Shown here piece after piece: positions 45,061 to 56,006 of a stretch of DNA of 64,000 nt. Every line of letters starts with the position of its first letter. Within the stretch, counting starts at the first letter, position 1. The position numbers and the translations under genes are program-made. The notes beneath the pieces are model-generated. The model did no database searches and was not told where the DNA came from. It saw only the letters and a program-made list of their open reading frames with translations. Source of the stretch: Apteryx mantelli (lineage: Eukaryota > Chordata > Aves > Apterygiformes > Apterygidae); contig NC_089994.1 in assembly GCF_036417845.1 (NCBI RefSeq), positions 17,874,001-17,938,000 of the forward strand, read 5' to 3'.

Positions 45061-46361
45061 TTTCCTCCTCGGCCTCGGCGCTACGTCACTGCGTATTCTC
45101 CAGCGTCATCGACAGCGTCAACACGTGCAATAGCTTCTCCAAAGCGCCCAGACGGAGCAGGATGCCCAGTCACACGCGCTCTCACCAGGCAGAGACCAGA
45201 CCGATGGATGCATGGCTAAATGCCCAGGATTTAGCGGCCTGTGCGGTACCTGATCCCGGACTCACCACTTTGCATTGGCACTGCCAGGCTGGGATGCTCC
45301 GGGGGAAGGATGGACCGGTCGGCACTCGGCTGCCCCAAACCGGGGGCTACATGCGAGCAAACCAGCTGCACCACCGGGCCGGCCCTGCAGCAGCCGGCAC
45401 TGCCTTTGCACAGCCCAGCTTTCACGGAAGCGGAAAACCTCCAGGCTGGAGCGGCGCAGGCGTCCCGTGTGCCGGCCCCACGCTCCTGGCCAGGCCCGTT
45501 GGCACCGCGCGGCCGGTGCGGAGCGCCGCGGGGCTCAGCCCAGAGGGAGAGCCCTTCGCGGCCGGCTCGCCCCGACGCCGGTGCCAGGCAGCCCCCGCGA
45601 GCTGCCTGTGCCAGGCTTCGCAGAAGGGAACAAAACCTCCCTGGAAAGTTATTTATTTTGGTTGGGAGGCGTCGTTCCAGCTGGGCTAGCGATGTCCTGA
45701 AGTAACCCGCTTCTCGGGACCGTGAGCCAGAGGATTGATGGAGGCCAAGAGACGTGTTCGCTTTCTGAAGTGAAGCAAAAAATCAGCTTGTCTCCTTGTA
45801 ACGCGCTCAGGGCCGGCAAAGGCCGGGGGCAGCCCGGCTCTCCCGAGGCGCTGCGGGCCCGCGCGGAGCCGCCTTTCCTCCCGGAGAGGAGAGGAGAGGA
45901 GCGGAGCCCGCCGCGGCTGCCAGCGCGCTGGACCTTGGCCGAGTTCCCGGCGAGCTTCGCTGTTGCGCTAAGGGATCTACCCGTCGCGGTGAGGTGCCCC
46001 CCTGCACCCGCCGGCACGGCGAGACTCCGGGCGCCTCTCGCTTCGGCTGCGGGGACGCTCCGCGGAGGCGCGCGCGTGGGGAGGCCGGAGGCGGCTGTGC
46101 CCCCGGCTGCCCAGCCTCCCTCCCTCCCGCTCCGCCCTTCCCAAGCGGAAACTCCCTGCCCAGCACGGAACGAGGCCCATCCCGGCTCCGATAGCATCCC
46201 GATAGCGCAGCTCTGTCCATCCAGTTTGTGCCGCCTGTTGCATTTTAAAGGAAATTGCAGAGAAAATGGGAGCGCGAGATTGGCTTGAAGCTAAGCTGCG
46301 CCGTGCACAGCCTGGGAGTTCGGTGGGCCCGGAAGATCTGGCTGTCAGTGCCCTCTTCTGG
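45061..46361. other. GC-rich DNA, no gene seen
   Basis: CpG-rich, with a run of CRE-like words at about 45080-45125 (TACGTCAC, GCGTCATC, GCGTCAACACGTG) and a short GAGGA repeat near 45885-45900. No exon recognised. Confidence 0.5.
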
Positions 46362-46705
46362 TGGACCACACCGAACCCGCTCAGACGTCGCCTGTCCGTC
46401 TGTCCGTCCATCTGGACCACACCGAACCCACTCAGACATCGCCTGTCCGTCCGTCCATCCGGACCACACCGAACCCGATCAGACATCGCCTGTCCGTCCA
46501 TCCATCCATCTGGACCACACTGAACCCACTCAGACATCGCCTGTCCGTCCGTCCATCTGGACCACACCGAACCTGCTCAGACATCATCCATCTACCTGTC
46601 CATCCGGACTGCTCTGCACCCCTCTGACATCACCCGTCCATCTGTCCAGACCACACCGAACCTGCTCAGACATCATCCATCTGTCCATCCGGACCACTCC
46701 AACTC
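46362..46705. repeat. About 47-bp tandem minisatellite
   Basis: Seven full units and one partial, starting at 46362, 46413, 46460, 46511, 46558, 46605, 46647 and 46690 (lengths 51, 47, 51, 47, 47, 42, 43). Each begins (T/C)GGACCACACCGAACC and contains CTCAGACATC, ending in CCGTC/CCATC tetramer repeats whose number varies between units. The first units are most alike; the last are diverged. Confidence 0.93.
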
Positions 46706-47269
46706 CACCTGCTGTGCGGGGGGAAGGAGCTGCTCCCTTGCCCATCGCTATTCCTGTGCACAGGCAACGGGCCCGGGACCCCTGCCGGCACTGTGCCGAT
46801 GCCCAGCTGAATCCGACCCAGGAGGACGCTGTGGATGCAGCGGCCCGGCACCTCGCAGACTGTGGGGTAGCGGCACCCGGGGTTGCCACCGTCCTCTCCC
46901 GTTGTCGGACGGGTCCGTAATCGCGGCCTGATCCTTGCTCTCCCCTTTATTCCCAGGCCCAGCACGGAGGGGAGCGGGGACACAAGCCGCGTCACCCGTG
47001 CCGGAGAAGGGACCCCGCAGGCAGCGAGCACCCGTCTCCCTGCGCTCCCACCTCCTGCCCCTCCCAGGCAGGGGCACCCGCGGGCCGGGAGCGTCCCCGA
47101 GGCGCGCGCACGCACGGATCCACCTGGGAAGGGGCAGTTTGAACAGGCCAGGACACGGCGATGCCAAGGGCACCAGAGCCTCGTCCTCCGTGGCCCCGCG
47201 GCTCCCGTGGTCATTCACGGCCCAGCTGAAAACCCCCCCTCTTTCCTCCTGCACATTTGAATCCAGGGG
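46706..47269. other. GC-rich DNA, no gene seen
   Basis: No exon, repeat family or motif cluster recognised. Confidence 0.5.
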
Positions 47270-47830
47270 GAAGGTTTGAAATATTTTTATGATTTAGAAG
47301 TGCTTCACCCTGCATGGAAAAAGCATCTTCAAGATTGCTCTGAACAGAATAATTCTATGGCGCCTATAAACCTGGCATGTTAGCAAGAGACAAGAGCTCA
47401 TACTCTGAAATTACAGCCTCAATCTATAGCCGGTGCGAGGCCAGCAGAGCCCATCTTGAATGTTGTCAAAATTGCTCTGTTTTTAAAAATGAGAAGCCAC
47501 CACTGCAGATTAGGGGAATCTGAGGACGTGGGACAGGACTGCTGCAAGCACCAGGACACTCTGGGTATCACAAGCACATGCTGGCAGAGCAGTGGCAAAT
47601 AATGAATAATGTATTTTTAATTATGGAAGAAATAATTTCAGCTTTGTTCCCAGATGCACAGCTCCTCCTAAATATGATAGAGGAACCAGCAGGAGCAATA
47701 AGTGCGTGAGATTAGAAAACGTTATTGACAAACTGTGCTTTGGATTTTAAACTGCCACGCTGCAGGTTGCAGCACAGAAGTATTAAAGCAGGGAGAGTGA
47801 TTTACCATTAGAGAAAGTGATAAAAGCAAT
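47270..47830. promoter_or_regulatory. Large AT-rich island, candidate enhancer
   Basis: About 560 bases. Contains AATATTTTTATGATTTAG, GAATAATTCTATGG, AATAATGAATAATGTATTTTT (tandem AATAATG), TAATTATGG, TCCTAAATATGATAG and GTTATTGACAAAC. It is one of the longest non-CpG stretches of the window and has no open frame of note. Function inferred. Confidence 0.4.
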
Positions 47831-49239
47831 TGGCAACGGAGACAAATCCAGCTGGAGCTGCGCGCTGGCGAAGCCACCGTGTCGGCACAGCCGCGCCAGC
47901 CAGCGCCCGAGCTCGTCCGCTCCGGTTTGGGGACAGCGGCGGAAAGCGGTGGGCTTGCAGGGCTTCCCGGGGCAGGGACGGTACTCCGCGCCGTCACCGC
48001 CTCCGCTGCGCCACTCCGGGCAAGGCCCTTAGCCGCGGTGCAGCCGCTCCTCTCCGGGGAGCCCAACCTGGACTGCGGGAGAGGGGCGCCGTGGCCTGCG
48101 TGCAGCGCCTTGCGCCTTGCGCCCCGCGCGCCACTGACACCCGAGATGGCATCCCGCACATGTGGGATTTAGGTGGGATTTAGGCTCGTCTGCCGCCGCC
48201 GCCGCCGCCCTGCCGCGCGAGCCTCCGGAGCCCTCTGCCTTCTGCCGTGAACAGTTTGTTCCCGGGCAGCTCCGGAGCTGTCCTGCCCTGCTCCCGCAGC
48301 TCCCTGGGAGAGAGCGAATGAATCGCTCTTGTTTATTCAGCGGTGCTTCCGAATAAATCGTATCACAGACACATAAATATACATAAAACATTTTAACGGG
48401 GGTGATGAATAATAGCAGATGCTCCCTGGGAGAATACGAAGCAGCTCTTGCTCAGAGGCCGCCTGCAGCGGGAGCCAAGGTTCGCTCAGCGATGCGCGGC
48501 GATGCCGGGGCGGCCGGGGCCGGGGCGGCCCCCTCGGGCGGGCTCCCCGCGGCCCTGCAGCACCGTCCCGGGGAGGGGGGAGCCCCGTGCACCCCGGGGA
48601 AGGGAGAAGGGCCGGGGCGCGGAGCGGCTGGCTGCAGGGGCCGCGAGCGTGCCACGGAGCCGGCCGAGGGAGCGGAGAGCTCTGCTGGCGGCGCGCTGAG
48701 CTGTGGGAGCGAAATGATTCAGCTTTCCAGCTCGCATTAATTTAACTCCATCCAGCAGGCAATTATTTCACGGACTCGGGCAGAACATGTTCTGCAGAGG
48801 GATTTCTGGGGCAGCTTGCGGCTTCGGAGGCTGCGCCCGCGAGCCGGCCCCGGTGGGGCGGGAGGGACGGAGGGGCAGCGCGGCAGGCGGCACCCTCCAA
48901 CCTTCGCGCCACCCACGTCTGATGAGCTTGGGAGGTCTCAGCTTGGACCCACAAGTCCTGAACCTCCATCACAAACGACCGAGTCAAAAACGATGGGGGA
49001 CAGCGGGGTCCCGGCGGCACCAGGGTCCGGCCGCTCACAGCCCCGGCATCCTGTCCCCTGCCTGTCCCCACGTCCAGCACCAGCCCCGAGGGCCCAGCAG
49101 CAGCTTCACCTCTTCCCAGCCCGGAGGAAGGCGCAGCCGGTCCGAGCCGACACCGGGCGATGCTCTGCGCTTTGCCGTCCTTCCCCGGAAAGGATCTCAG
49201 GATCGTTTCATCCCAACCCCATGAGGCATTTCTCTCCAC
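47831..49239. other. GC-rich DNA with small AT patch
   Basis: CpG-rich. Contains a GCC trinucleotide run at about 48192-48210, a tandem GTGGGATTTAG pair (48162-48172 and 48173-48183) and an AT patch at 48340-48415 (CGAATAAATCG, ACATAAATATACATAAAAC). No gene recognised. Confidence 0.5.
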
Positions 49240-49650
49240 ATAAGAGGCCAAGATGAGGATGAAAGAACCAGCTTTGACTTCAATAGAAGCAAACAAAAGC
49301 CTCTGCTAATTTTGTCTCCAAGGCAGGCCATTATTAACACGTCATTATTCTTCAGAAAATTTTGATCCTGCCCAGCCCAAGATATATAAAGTCTCTATAA
49401 ACTCCACTGCATGATTTATGGTTTGGCATCAGGAGACAATAGCAAAGTAATTCAGTATTGTCATTTTTTGTTCCTATTTAAAGGCTTGCTGCAATTAATG
49501 TTTACCTGATATGAGACTTGCAGTCAAAATGGGATCTACTGGGTGGGAAAATCACAGTTTTCATTTGACAGAGATAGATTACTTGCAAACGCTTCCCCCA
49601 GCAGGATTGGAAAACTACCTCCAAGACACGAGCAAGGATGTTTGTGTTGT
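49240..49650. promoter_or_regulatory. AT-rich island, candidate enhancer
   Basis: Contains GCTAATTTTG, CATTATTAACACGTCATTATTC, GATATATAAAG, CATGATTTATGG, AAGTAATTCAG and GCAATTAATGTTTACC (homeodomain word fused to a FOX-like TGTTTAC). No coding exon. Function inferred. Confidence 0.4.
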
Positions 49651-51169
49651 TTCCACCTAGTCCTGCCGCAGCGCCCAGCATTCTCACTCCAGTAAACCTG
49701 CCGGACTTTCCCGAGCTGGCTGCGAATTCCCTGTGCGCTTTGGGCAGGAGAATTCATCTCCTAAACTCAGCTTGGAAGCTCCTGGCCTGGCCGCACGGTG
49801 CGGGGACCAGGCAGCTGAGTCAGCTTTATAAAGAAAGCAGATGCTCTAAGACAGGAAGGATGAAAGAAACGGAGCTTGTTCTCCTCCCACGGCTCGGAGG
49901 AAAGGGCCCGCGGAGCCCTCCCACTCGCAGGGACGGCTGGGAACGGCAGCCAAACCACGCTAACTGCTCCCACATGCCGCCGGGGCCAGCCCTCGGCAGC
50001 CCTCGCCTCGGCGCCTCCTGCCCTTTGCTGCGGCTCACGACGGGAGCTTGCAGCGGAAACCCGGCCGCGTTTGGGTGCCGGGCAAGGCGGGCGAAGGTCC
50101 TCATTTGTCCTCTTCTTAGCTTGCTGCTCAAGGGAAGGACAAATCGGTTCGACAGATGAAGATCATTTCCTGCCACTTCTCGCTCATGCCAGCGACACCT
50201 CCCCTGCGGGACAGACGCGGGCGAGCAACGCTCCGGCAGAGCAGCAAACGGCGCCGCGGGGCCGCGCCGCAGCCCGCCTGGGCCAAAGCCGCCCCGGATG
50301 CGGCGCGGGAGACGCGAGCAGCCTGCCCCGCTGCTCCGCAGGACGCTCCGTGCCTCTCCGCACTCGTACGGAGCTCCCTCGACCTACGGGCGCCGGCTCG
50401 GCGAGGTGCCACGGGGTCTGCCGGAGCGCCCCGCTCCGCTCGGAGCCGCCCGCCAGGCACAGCCCAAAATCAGGGCAAGAGCCGGGGCGATAAACGACAC
50501 CGCGCGGCTTTGCCGGCGCCTCGGGGACCTTGCAGGTCTCCTGCGTGGGGAAGTGCAGAGCGCCGCGTCCCCGAGGGCTTTAACGGGGGCAATCGGGAAG
50601 AGAGCCCGCGCGGACCTGCCCTTCACCCGTCGCCGCCCAGGGAAAGGCTGGGGGGGTCGAACAAGAGCTTTTGTTTCTGTTTCCTCCTCTTTCTAACACA
50701 TTTTTTGTTGGGGGAATCCAGGCCTTAGAGACAAGGGGCTCCTGGGGTTTGATCTTTACATGTCAGTCAAGGCAGCGAGAGAACGAGGGGGAGATGGGTC
50801 CCAGATGTTGGGCAGCTGTTAAACAACAGAAACGGGGACGCCGGCACCCTCTCCGCTCCCGAAGGGCTGCCCATGCGTGACACCGAACGGAGAGCAGGAA
50901 CCGGCAGCCCCCACGGAGGCCCGGGCACCTAACGAAGGGCAAAACGCTCCAAAACGGCCGACGTCCCCCAAAGACGACCCCTGCTCCCCAGGCCCCGGCG
51001 CGGGGTGGCAGGTGCCCGAGAGCAATTCAGGAGCCACCAGCAGCGCGATGCAGCCTGATCCCACGGCCCAGGGATGGGCAGCGGGGAAAGGGTAGGCAGC
51101 TCCGACCGTGCGTCCCAGAGCTCCTCCGGCACTCGGAAGCAACATTTTCATGGCTCTTCTCCCCACAAT
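49651..51169. other. GC-rich DNA with a MARE/TATA arrangement
   Basis: Contains a perfect 11-base MARE core GCTGAGTCAGC (49814-49824) immediately followed by TTTATAAAG (TATAAA at 49827-49832). This could be a core promoter firing rightward near 49857, but no exon can be defined downstream. The remainder is CpG-rich without a recognised gene. Confidence 0.4.
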
Positions 51170-52559
51170 TTCTTTCTTTTCCCTCCCTCCTGCTTACAAC
51201 CTCCTGATGGGCCCAAGCAGCTAAGCAGCAGCATAAAAATATATGCGGGCTGAGCTGGGGCCTCAGCTGCAGGCAGGGAACGGCGGGTGCTGTCGCGGGG
51301 TTTCTCCACTGCTGTTTGATTGCTGCTGTCTTCTTGTCATGGGCAAATTAAATTGGCTGCCACTAAGATAATTGCTTGCTCGCTTTGTCTTCCTTGCCCC
51401 CCCTCCCCTTTTTAAACGAGAGCCAAGTCCAAGTCGGGGGCGGCGGGGAGGGGAATCTGTTGACAGTGCCACCCAGATAATTGGGAGCAAGAGGGACAGC
51501 GTCTTAAAAGTGCAATTTTAATAAGGCTAAATATCATTACAGGAAAAGCGCGCTGGCTGAAAGCAGAGCTTCCCCCGTCACAGAATAAATGAGGTTTGCA
51601 GGCTGCAGCCCCGGGTGCTTGCAAAGGCGTCGCAGACCTGCTCCGCCTCGTCCTCTCCCCGGCTGAGCCACGTCTCGGCGCAGCGCTCAGCGGGGCCGGG
51701 GGCAGCTCGGGTGACCAGACGGGTGGGAACTCGCGGTGGGATTTCCTGCAGGGACCCATGCCACCACGAAGGCAGATACGTCCGCTCAGCAAGAGGCTCG
51801 GGCTCCCCCGAGGATGATGGAGAAAGGGAAGACGGCACCTTCCGCGACGTGGCGGCTCGGCAGGCGAACGCTGGAGGCGGCAGCGCCCCGAAGCGGGGTG
51901 ACAAGCGGTTTTGTTCGTGGTTTGGCCCACGTACGTCTAGGAAGGAGGGAGAAGCCACCTCCTCTCCACAGGGCAAACCCAAGGGAAGGAGAAAATAGCA
52001 GTGCTTTAAATATTTAAAACCTAAATGTTTCATGAGGCGCAAATCAAACCGTTTAACCGCTGAAGCCCTTTGCAGCTTGGATAATTAAAGAGGGAAGGAG
52101 GGGGGCAGAGGGGCAGCGTAGCTGGGGGCGAACGAGCAGCCCGTTCCCCGCTGGCCGCATCCCCGGCGCTGTGCCGGAGAAGCGAGGGTCTCTGCCAGCC
52201 CAAAGGCGATTCGGGGCTGCAAATCCAGCCGAAACCCCGCTCACCCGGGTGCCCGCTGGAGCTGAGCGCCCCCAGCACGTGGCCACTCCCGGTCCCCAAA
52301 GCCAGCCCCAAGTCCCCAGAGGTGGTGGTGGCATCGCAACCAGCTCCTTGGGAAGAAGTGTAATGTGGCTTTTGGTTGCTCTGTTTTTCCCCAAATTCAA
52401 ATCAAACCTGTATGTCAGCTGAGGCCTGAAATGCCGCTGCTGGAAGACGAGAGGGCCCAGGCGCCTGCACGTCCGCTCTGGCCGGAGAAGCCCAGAGCCG
52501 CACCAGCCGCCGGGGTCTGGCAGGAGCAAGGCGGCAGGAGGCAAAGCAAAGCTCCGTCT
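51170..52559. other. Alternating AT patches and GC-rich DNA
   Basis: AT-richer patches at about 51170-51250 (CATAAAAATATATGCGG), 51320-51390 (AAATTAAATTGG, AAGATAATTGC), 51460-51550 (CAGATAATTGGG, TTTTAATAAGGC) and 51990-52090. GC-rich between. No exon recognised. The GATAATTG word recurs at about 51367 and 51475. Confidence 0.4.
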
Positions 52560-52870
52560 TAATCTAAGCTGACTGGCAAACGAACAGCACGAGGCCTCCT
52601 CTTTCAGAAGAAAACCATCATTCCTCTGAAGTGATTATTCCTAAACAATTCTATTATCACTAGATGAAATGATTATAAATTAATCGCACAAAGAACATTG
52701 TAATACCCCAGATAATGCCTGCACTTTATTAGTTTTCTGTCCTTCATCAAACAACTTCTTTGCAATAACAGCGCAAGATTTATCGAGCCGGATTCTCGCA
52801 TTGTTTTCCTATTAAGATCTGGTTTTCCGTCCTGCAGGACAGAAGCGCTTTTGTTTAAAGACTGACTGTC
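52560..52870. promoter_or_regulatory. AT-rich island, candidate enhancer
   Basis: Contains GTGATTATTCC, TCTATTATCACTAG, ATGATTATAAATTAATCGC, GATAATGCC and TTTGCAATAACAG. Sharp boundaries with GC-rich DNA on both sides. Function inferred. Confidence 0.4.
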
Positions 52871-54954
52871 GCGTGGCATCGAGCCTCCCGCGGTTCGGAG
52901 GCGCAGCAGCAGATCGTCCCCGTCACGCTCGAGCTCGCCCGGCTTCCCACGCCCCGGGCAGGGGACTGCGGGTTTTGGGCACAGACCGCCTCCGAGAGGC
53001 TGCTTGCCCATCGCCAGTCCTGGCACACCAGCAACCCTCCAGAAACCGGGGCTGCCTTGGTCCTGGCCCGCTTCCCTGGGGTAAATCCGGGGTCGCTCTG
53101 CTGGGAAGCAAGACGTGGCACCCCTGCCCCGCGGCAGGCGCCCGTCACGCCGGCACCGCTGGGGCCACCAGCTTTTCTTCTCAGATCTCTGCGCATAAAG
53201 GAGCAGTTTCCCCGCAGCCCCGGGAGCAGCAGGACTGTCATTTCTAATGTTTCATTCTTTCGTGCTGTTAACGGAAGGGATATTTTCTTTCTTTCATTTT
53301 TTATTCCCAAGCTGGAACTAATTCCCATGCTGCTGACCCCGTGGCACAGCCCGAGAGAGCCCCTCTCATTTATTCGGGCAGCTCAGCCCTGGAAACTTTT
53401 GTTAAATTCTCCCTTTAATTACATGCCCGGCTAGAGGTGTTCTGCAATTATCCAGCTTTAATTTCCTGTAGCAACATGTCTTCTAGACCCTGAAAGTCTC
53501 CCGGCCAGTGGCACAGGCCTAGATGAATTTCCAGGCTGCGTGCAGTACATCTTTGTCACGCTTTCCTAGCTGGGCAGAAAATTAGCAGAGAAACAACGGT
53601 GAGAGCCAGGCTCTTGGGATATTTCTCCCCTTCCTCATTAGACCCATTGCAGATTTTTAACTTTGTCTCTCAAACCGTCTTCTCGGAGGCTTGTGGCGAG
53701 GCTGCAGCAGGGCTTGAAGCAAGGGGTTTCCACCATGCAGCTTTCTCACTCCTAATTAGGCTACAAATGCATCTGACTTGCATCTTTTATCCAGGATGTC
53801 GGAGATGATATGTAATCCCATTTTCCCTGCTGTGTGTTGGTAGGAGCCTGTGTAAAACAAACTGTTGTGCCTGGCCATGTTGGGTACGGAGAGAGAAATC
53901 AAGCTGCTACCAAGCACAGGTGTTTGCTCCAGCCTTTTGTGAGACTTAACAGATTTTTCCTCCCTTCTTTTTGGAAAGGCTCCTCGGCATGGATCTCTTG
54001 CCCTGGATGACTCAAACCCAGCACTAAACGCGGGAAGCACTGGGCCACCAAAGAGCTGCAGGCCCAGAGCAGACAGAATTAACTGATTAACTGGTTAGCC
54101 CTCCTAAATATTGTATCCTGGAAAATCCAGCACCGAGCTCTTGGGTTTGTCTGCAAAGCGACTGGAGGGCGAAAATGCACCGGGAGGCTGCAGGCAGAGA
54201 GGAAATCCGAGGGAGCAGGTGCCTGTGAGAAGGTCTGGGGAGAGAGAGAAATGGAAACCACCTGCCTGCTGCGGGCGGGCTGCGCTGGAGAAGGGCTCGG
54301 GGCTCACGCTAGCTGAAGAAACCAGTCCAGCTCGAATCCTCCCTTTGAGAAAAGCGGGATAACAGGAGATGCTGCACTGGTAGGAGCGGACATTCAGGCA
54401 GGGGGGCAGCTGCTGCCGTCAACGCAGAAGTGCAACGGGAGGGTTTATGGCCGGGGCATCCCTGAGCGGCCAGTCCCGCGCTGCTGGGAAGCCGGCAATG
54501 TGTCACGCGGCGGAAAGCTCCCGCACTGCGTGCACCTCCGCTGCCCTCTTCCTGGGCAAGAAACCAGACCTGATTAGACTCGGTCTGGGAACGGTGACTT
54601 CCAAACAGCGCGTCTCCAGCGCGTCCAAGGGCAGAACTGCGCTTCGGCAGGGGCATCTCGTTTCTTAGAGCCGCAGTGAGGAACCAGCGGGAACCCTGGG
54701 GTTTATCCACCTTGGTATTCCCACCGCGGAGGGCCCCTCCCGGCCGCCCGCTGCCCCCGGAGCCAGCCACAGGGACACGTCGGCTCGGGGTGGCACACGC
54801 GGCGTCCCCGTGCGGGGCGCCCCGGCACCCTTCCTCGCTGCCTGGAGCCGGGAGCGCGCCGGGGGCCGTGGCGCCGCGCGGGGCTGCGGGCAGGGTCCTC
54901 GCCGGCTCCTGCCGCGAGCGCTCCTGCCTCTTGGCAGTCTCGCCACGCAGCCAG
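52871..54954. other. Mixed intergenic DNA, no gene seen
   Basis: GC-rich to about 53220, then AT-richer to about 54120 (CCTTTAATTACATG, GCTTTAATTTCC, AACTGATTAACTGG), then CpG-rich from about 54440 to 54955. No recognisable exon. Confidence 0.5.
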
Positions 54955-54957
54955 GCG

Positions 54958-54974
54958 CTTATATAATTTATAAG
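54958..54974. promoter_or_regulatory. Bidirectional TATA-like palindrome
   Basis: CTTATA and its inverse TATAAG flank a TAATT centre at the exact border between CpG-rich (left) and AT-rich (right) DNA. Either strand reads as a TATA element. A leftward TSS near 54930 would point towards CMKLR1. This is inference from one motif. Confidence 0.3.
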
Positions 54975-55295
54975 GGCCTTGGAGCTGTGCCAGGAGAGCC
55001 AATCAACTGCTGCAAATTTGCATATTAATGAATCTCATAAATAATACATACAGCACCAAACAGAGCTGGTGATAGCTACTGCAACACCAACAGCATCAAC
55101 TGTCTTTTTAAATTGCTTCCATTTTGCTTTTTTTACCTTGGAAGAAAGGGCTCTAACCCGAGCCCTCTGAATAATATGTATTAAACCGCGCTGGTGAATA
55201 ATACATAAGCTACATTTACTGTATCCATTACCAACTGGGGCAGAAAATGGAAACCCCGTATATAATTTTACCGCTCAACTTCACAATTGCCTAAA
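54975..55295. promoter_or_regulatory. AT-rich island with POU octamer palindrome
   Basis: TGCAAATTTGCA (55011-55022) is a perfect palindrome containing the octamer ATTTGCAT (55016-55023), and is followed by ATTAATGAATC. Further words are AATAATACATA (twice, near 55038 and 55197), TAATATGTATTAAAC and CCATTACC. No coding exon. Function inferred. Confidence 0.45.
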
Positions 55296-55949
55296 ACCAC
55301 GGTTTATGGGGGAGGTAACGTCAAAGACAGGTCACCTCCCGCCCACGTGCCACGCTCAGCACCTGCGTGTCCTCCTCACGGAGCCCGTCGCAGCTGCGGC
55401 GCGTCCGTCCCCGCGGGGCCATGCTCCCGCTGCAGCCCCCTGCCGCCGCCGCCGCCTGCAAACCCCGGCAGGGAACGGAGGTCGGGAGGGTCTTCAAATG
55501 CAGGCAGGTATTTTGGGCCGCGTCCTTTTCCCCCCGCCGGGCTGCCCGAGGAGGGGCCGCGCGCTCGGCCGCCGGCGCACGGAGCACCGGGAGCAGGAAG
55601 GGAGCGGTGCAGAGCCGCCCGGCGCCTGCCCTCGCACGCGGCAGTCGTCCTCCGCGGGCCGCAAGACGGGGGCTGCGAGCGCGGCAGTCCCAGCGCTTCG
55701 CCGCTCCCCCGCTCCGCCTCTAATCGAGCTGTTGCAATGTTTGCGCCGGGTTTAGCACCGACGAGCACCCCAATGGGAGCAAACGGCCTCCGCACGTGCC
55801 GCCTCCTGGCTGCTGGGACGCACGCGGCCGGGCACCCGAACGGTGACAGCGCCCTCACGGCAGCGTCGCCCCGTCCCGCTGCCCCCGCGATCTCAGCAGG
55901 CGCCCCGGCCCGGCCCGGCACACGGGGGCAAAGCTTCTTTTAATGCTGG
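55296..55949. other. CpG-rich DNA, no gene seen
   Basis: CpG-rich spacer with GC boxes. No exon recognised. Confidence 0.5.
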
Positions 55950-55951
55950 TG

Positions 55952-56006
55952 TATATATATATATAGCACATTTTTGTATGTGTATATATATATATATATA
56001 TATATA
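55952..56006. repeat. (TA)n microsatellites
   Basis: (TA)7 at 55952-55965 and (TA)12 at 55983-56006, separated by 17 bases. Confidence 0.97.

Noticed and set aside
45977..46567. Repetitive Trp/Asp/Gly-rich frame on the - strand
   Set aside because: It is a translated minisatellite (46362-46705). Unit lengths vary by non-multiples of three, so the peptide repeat is not maintained.
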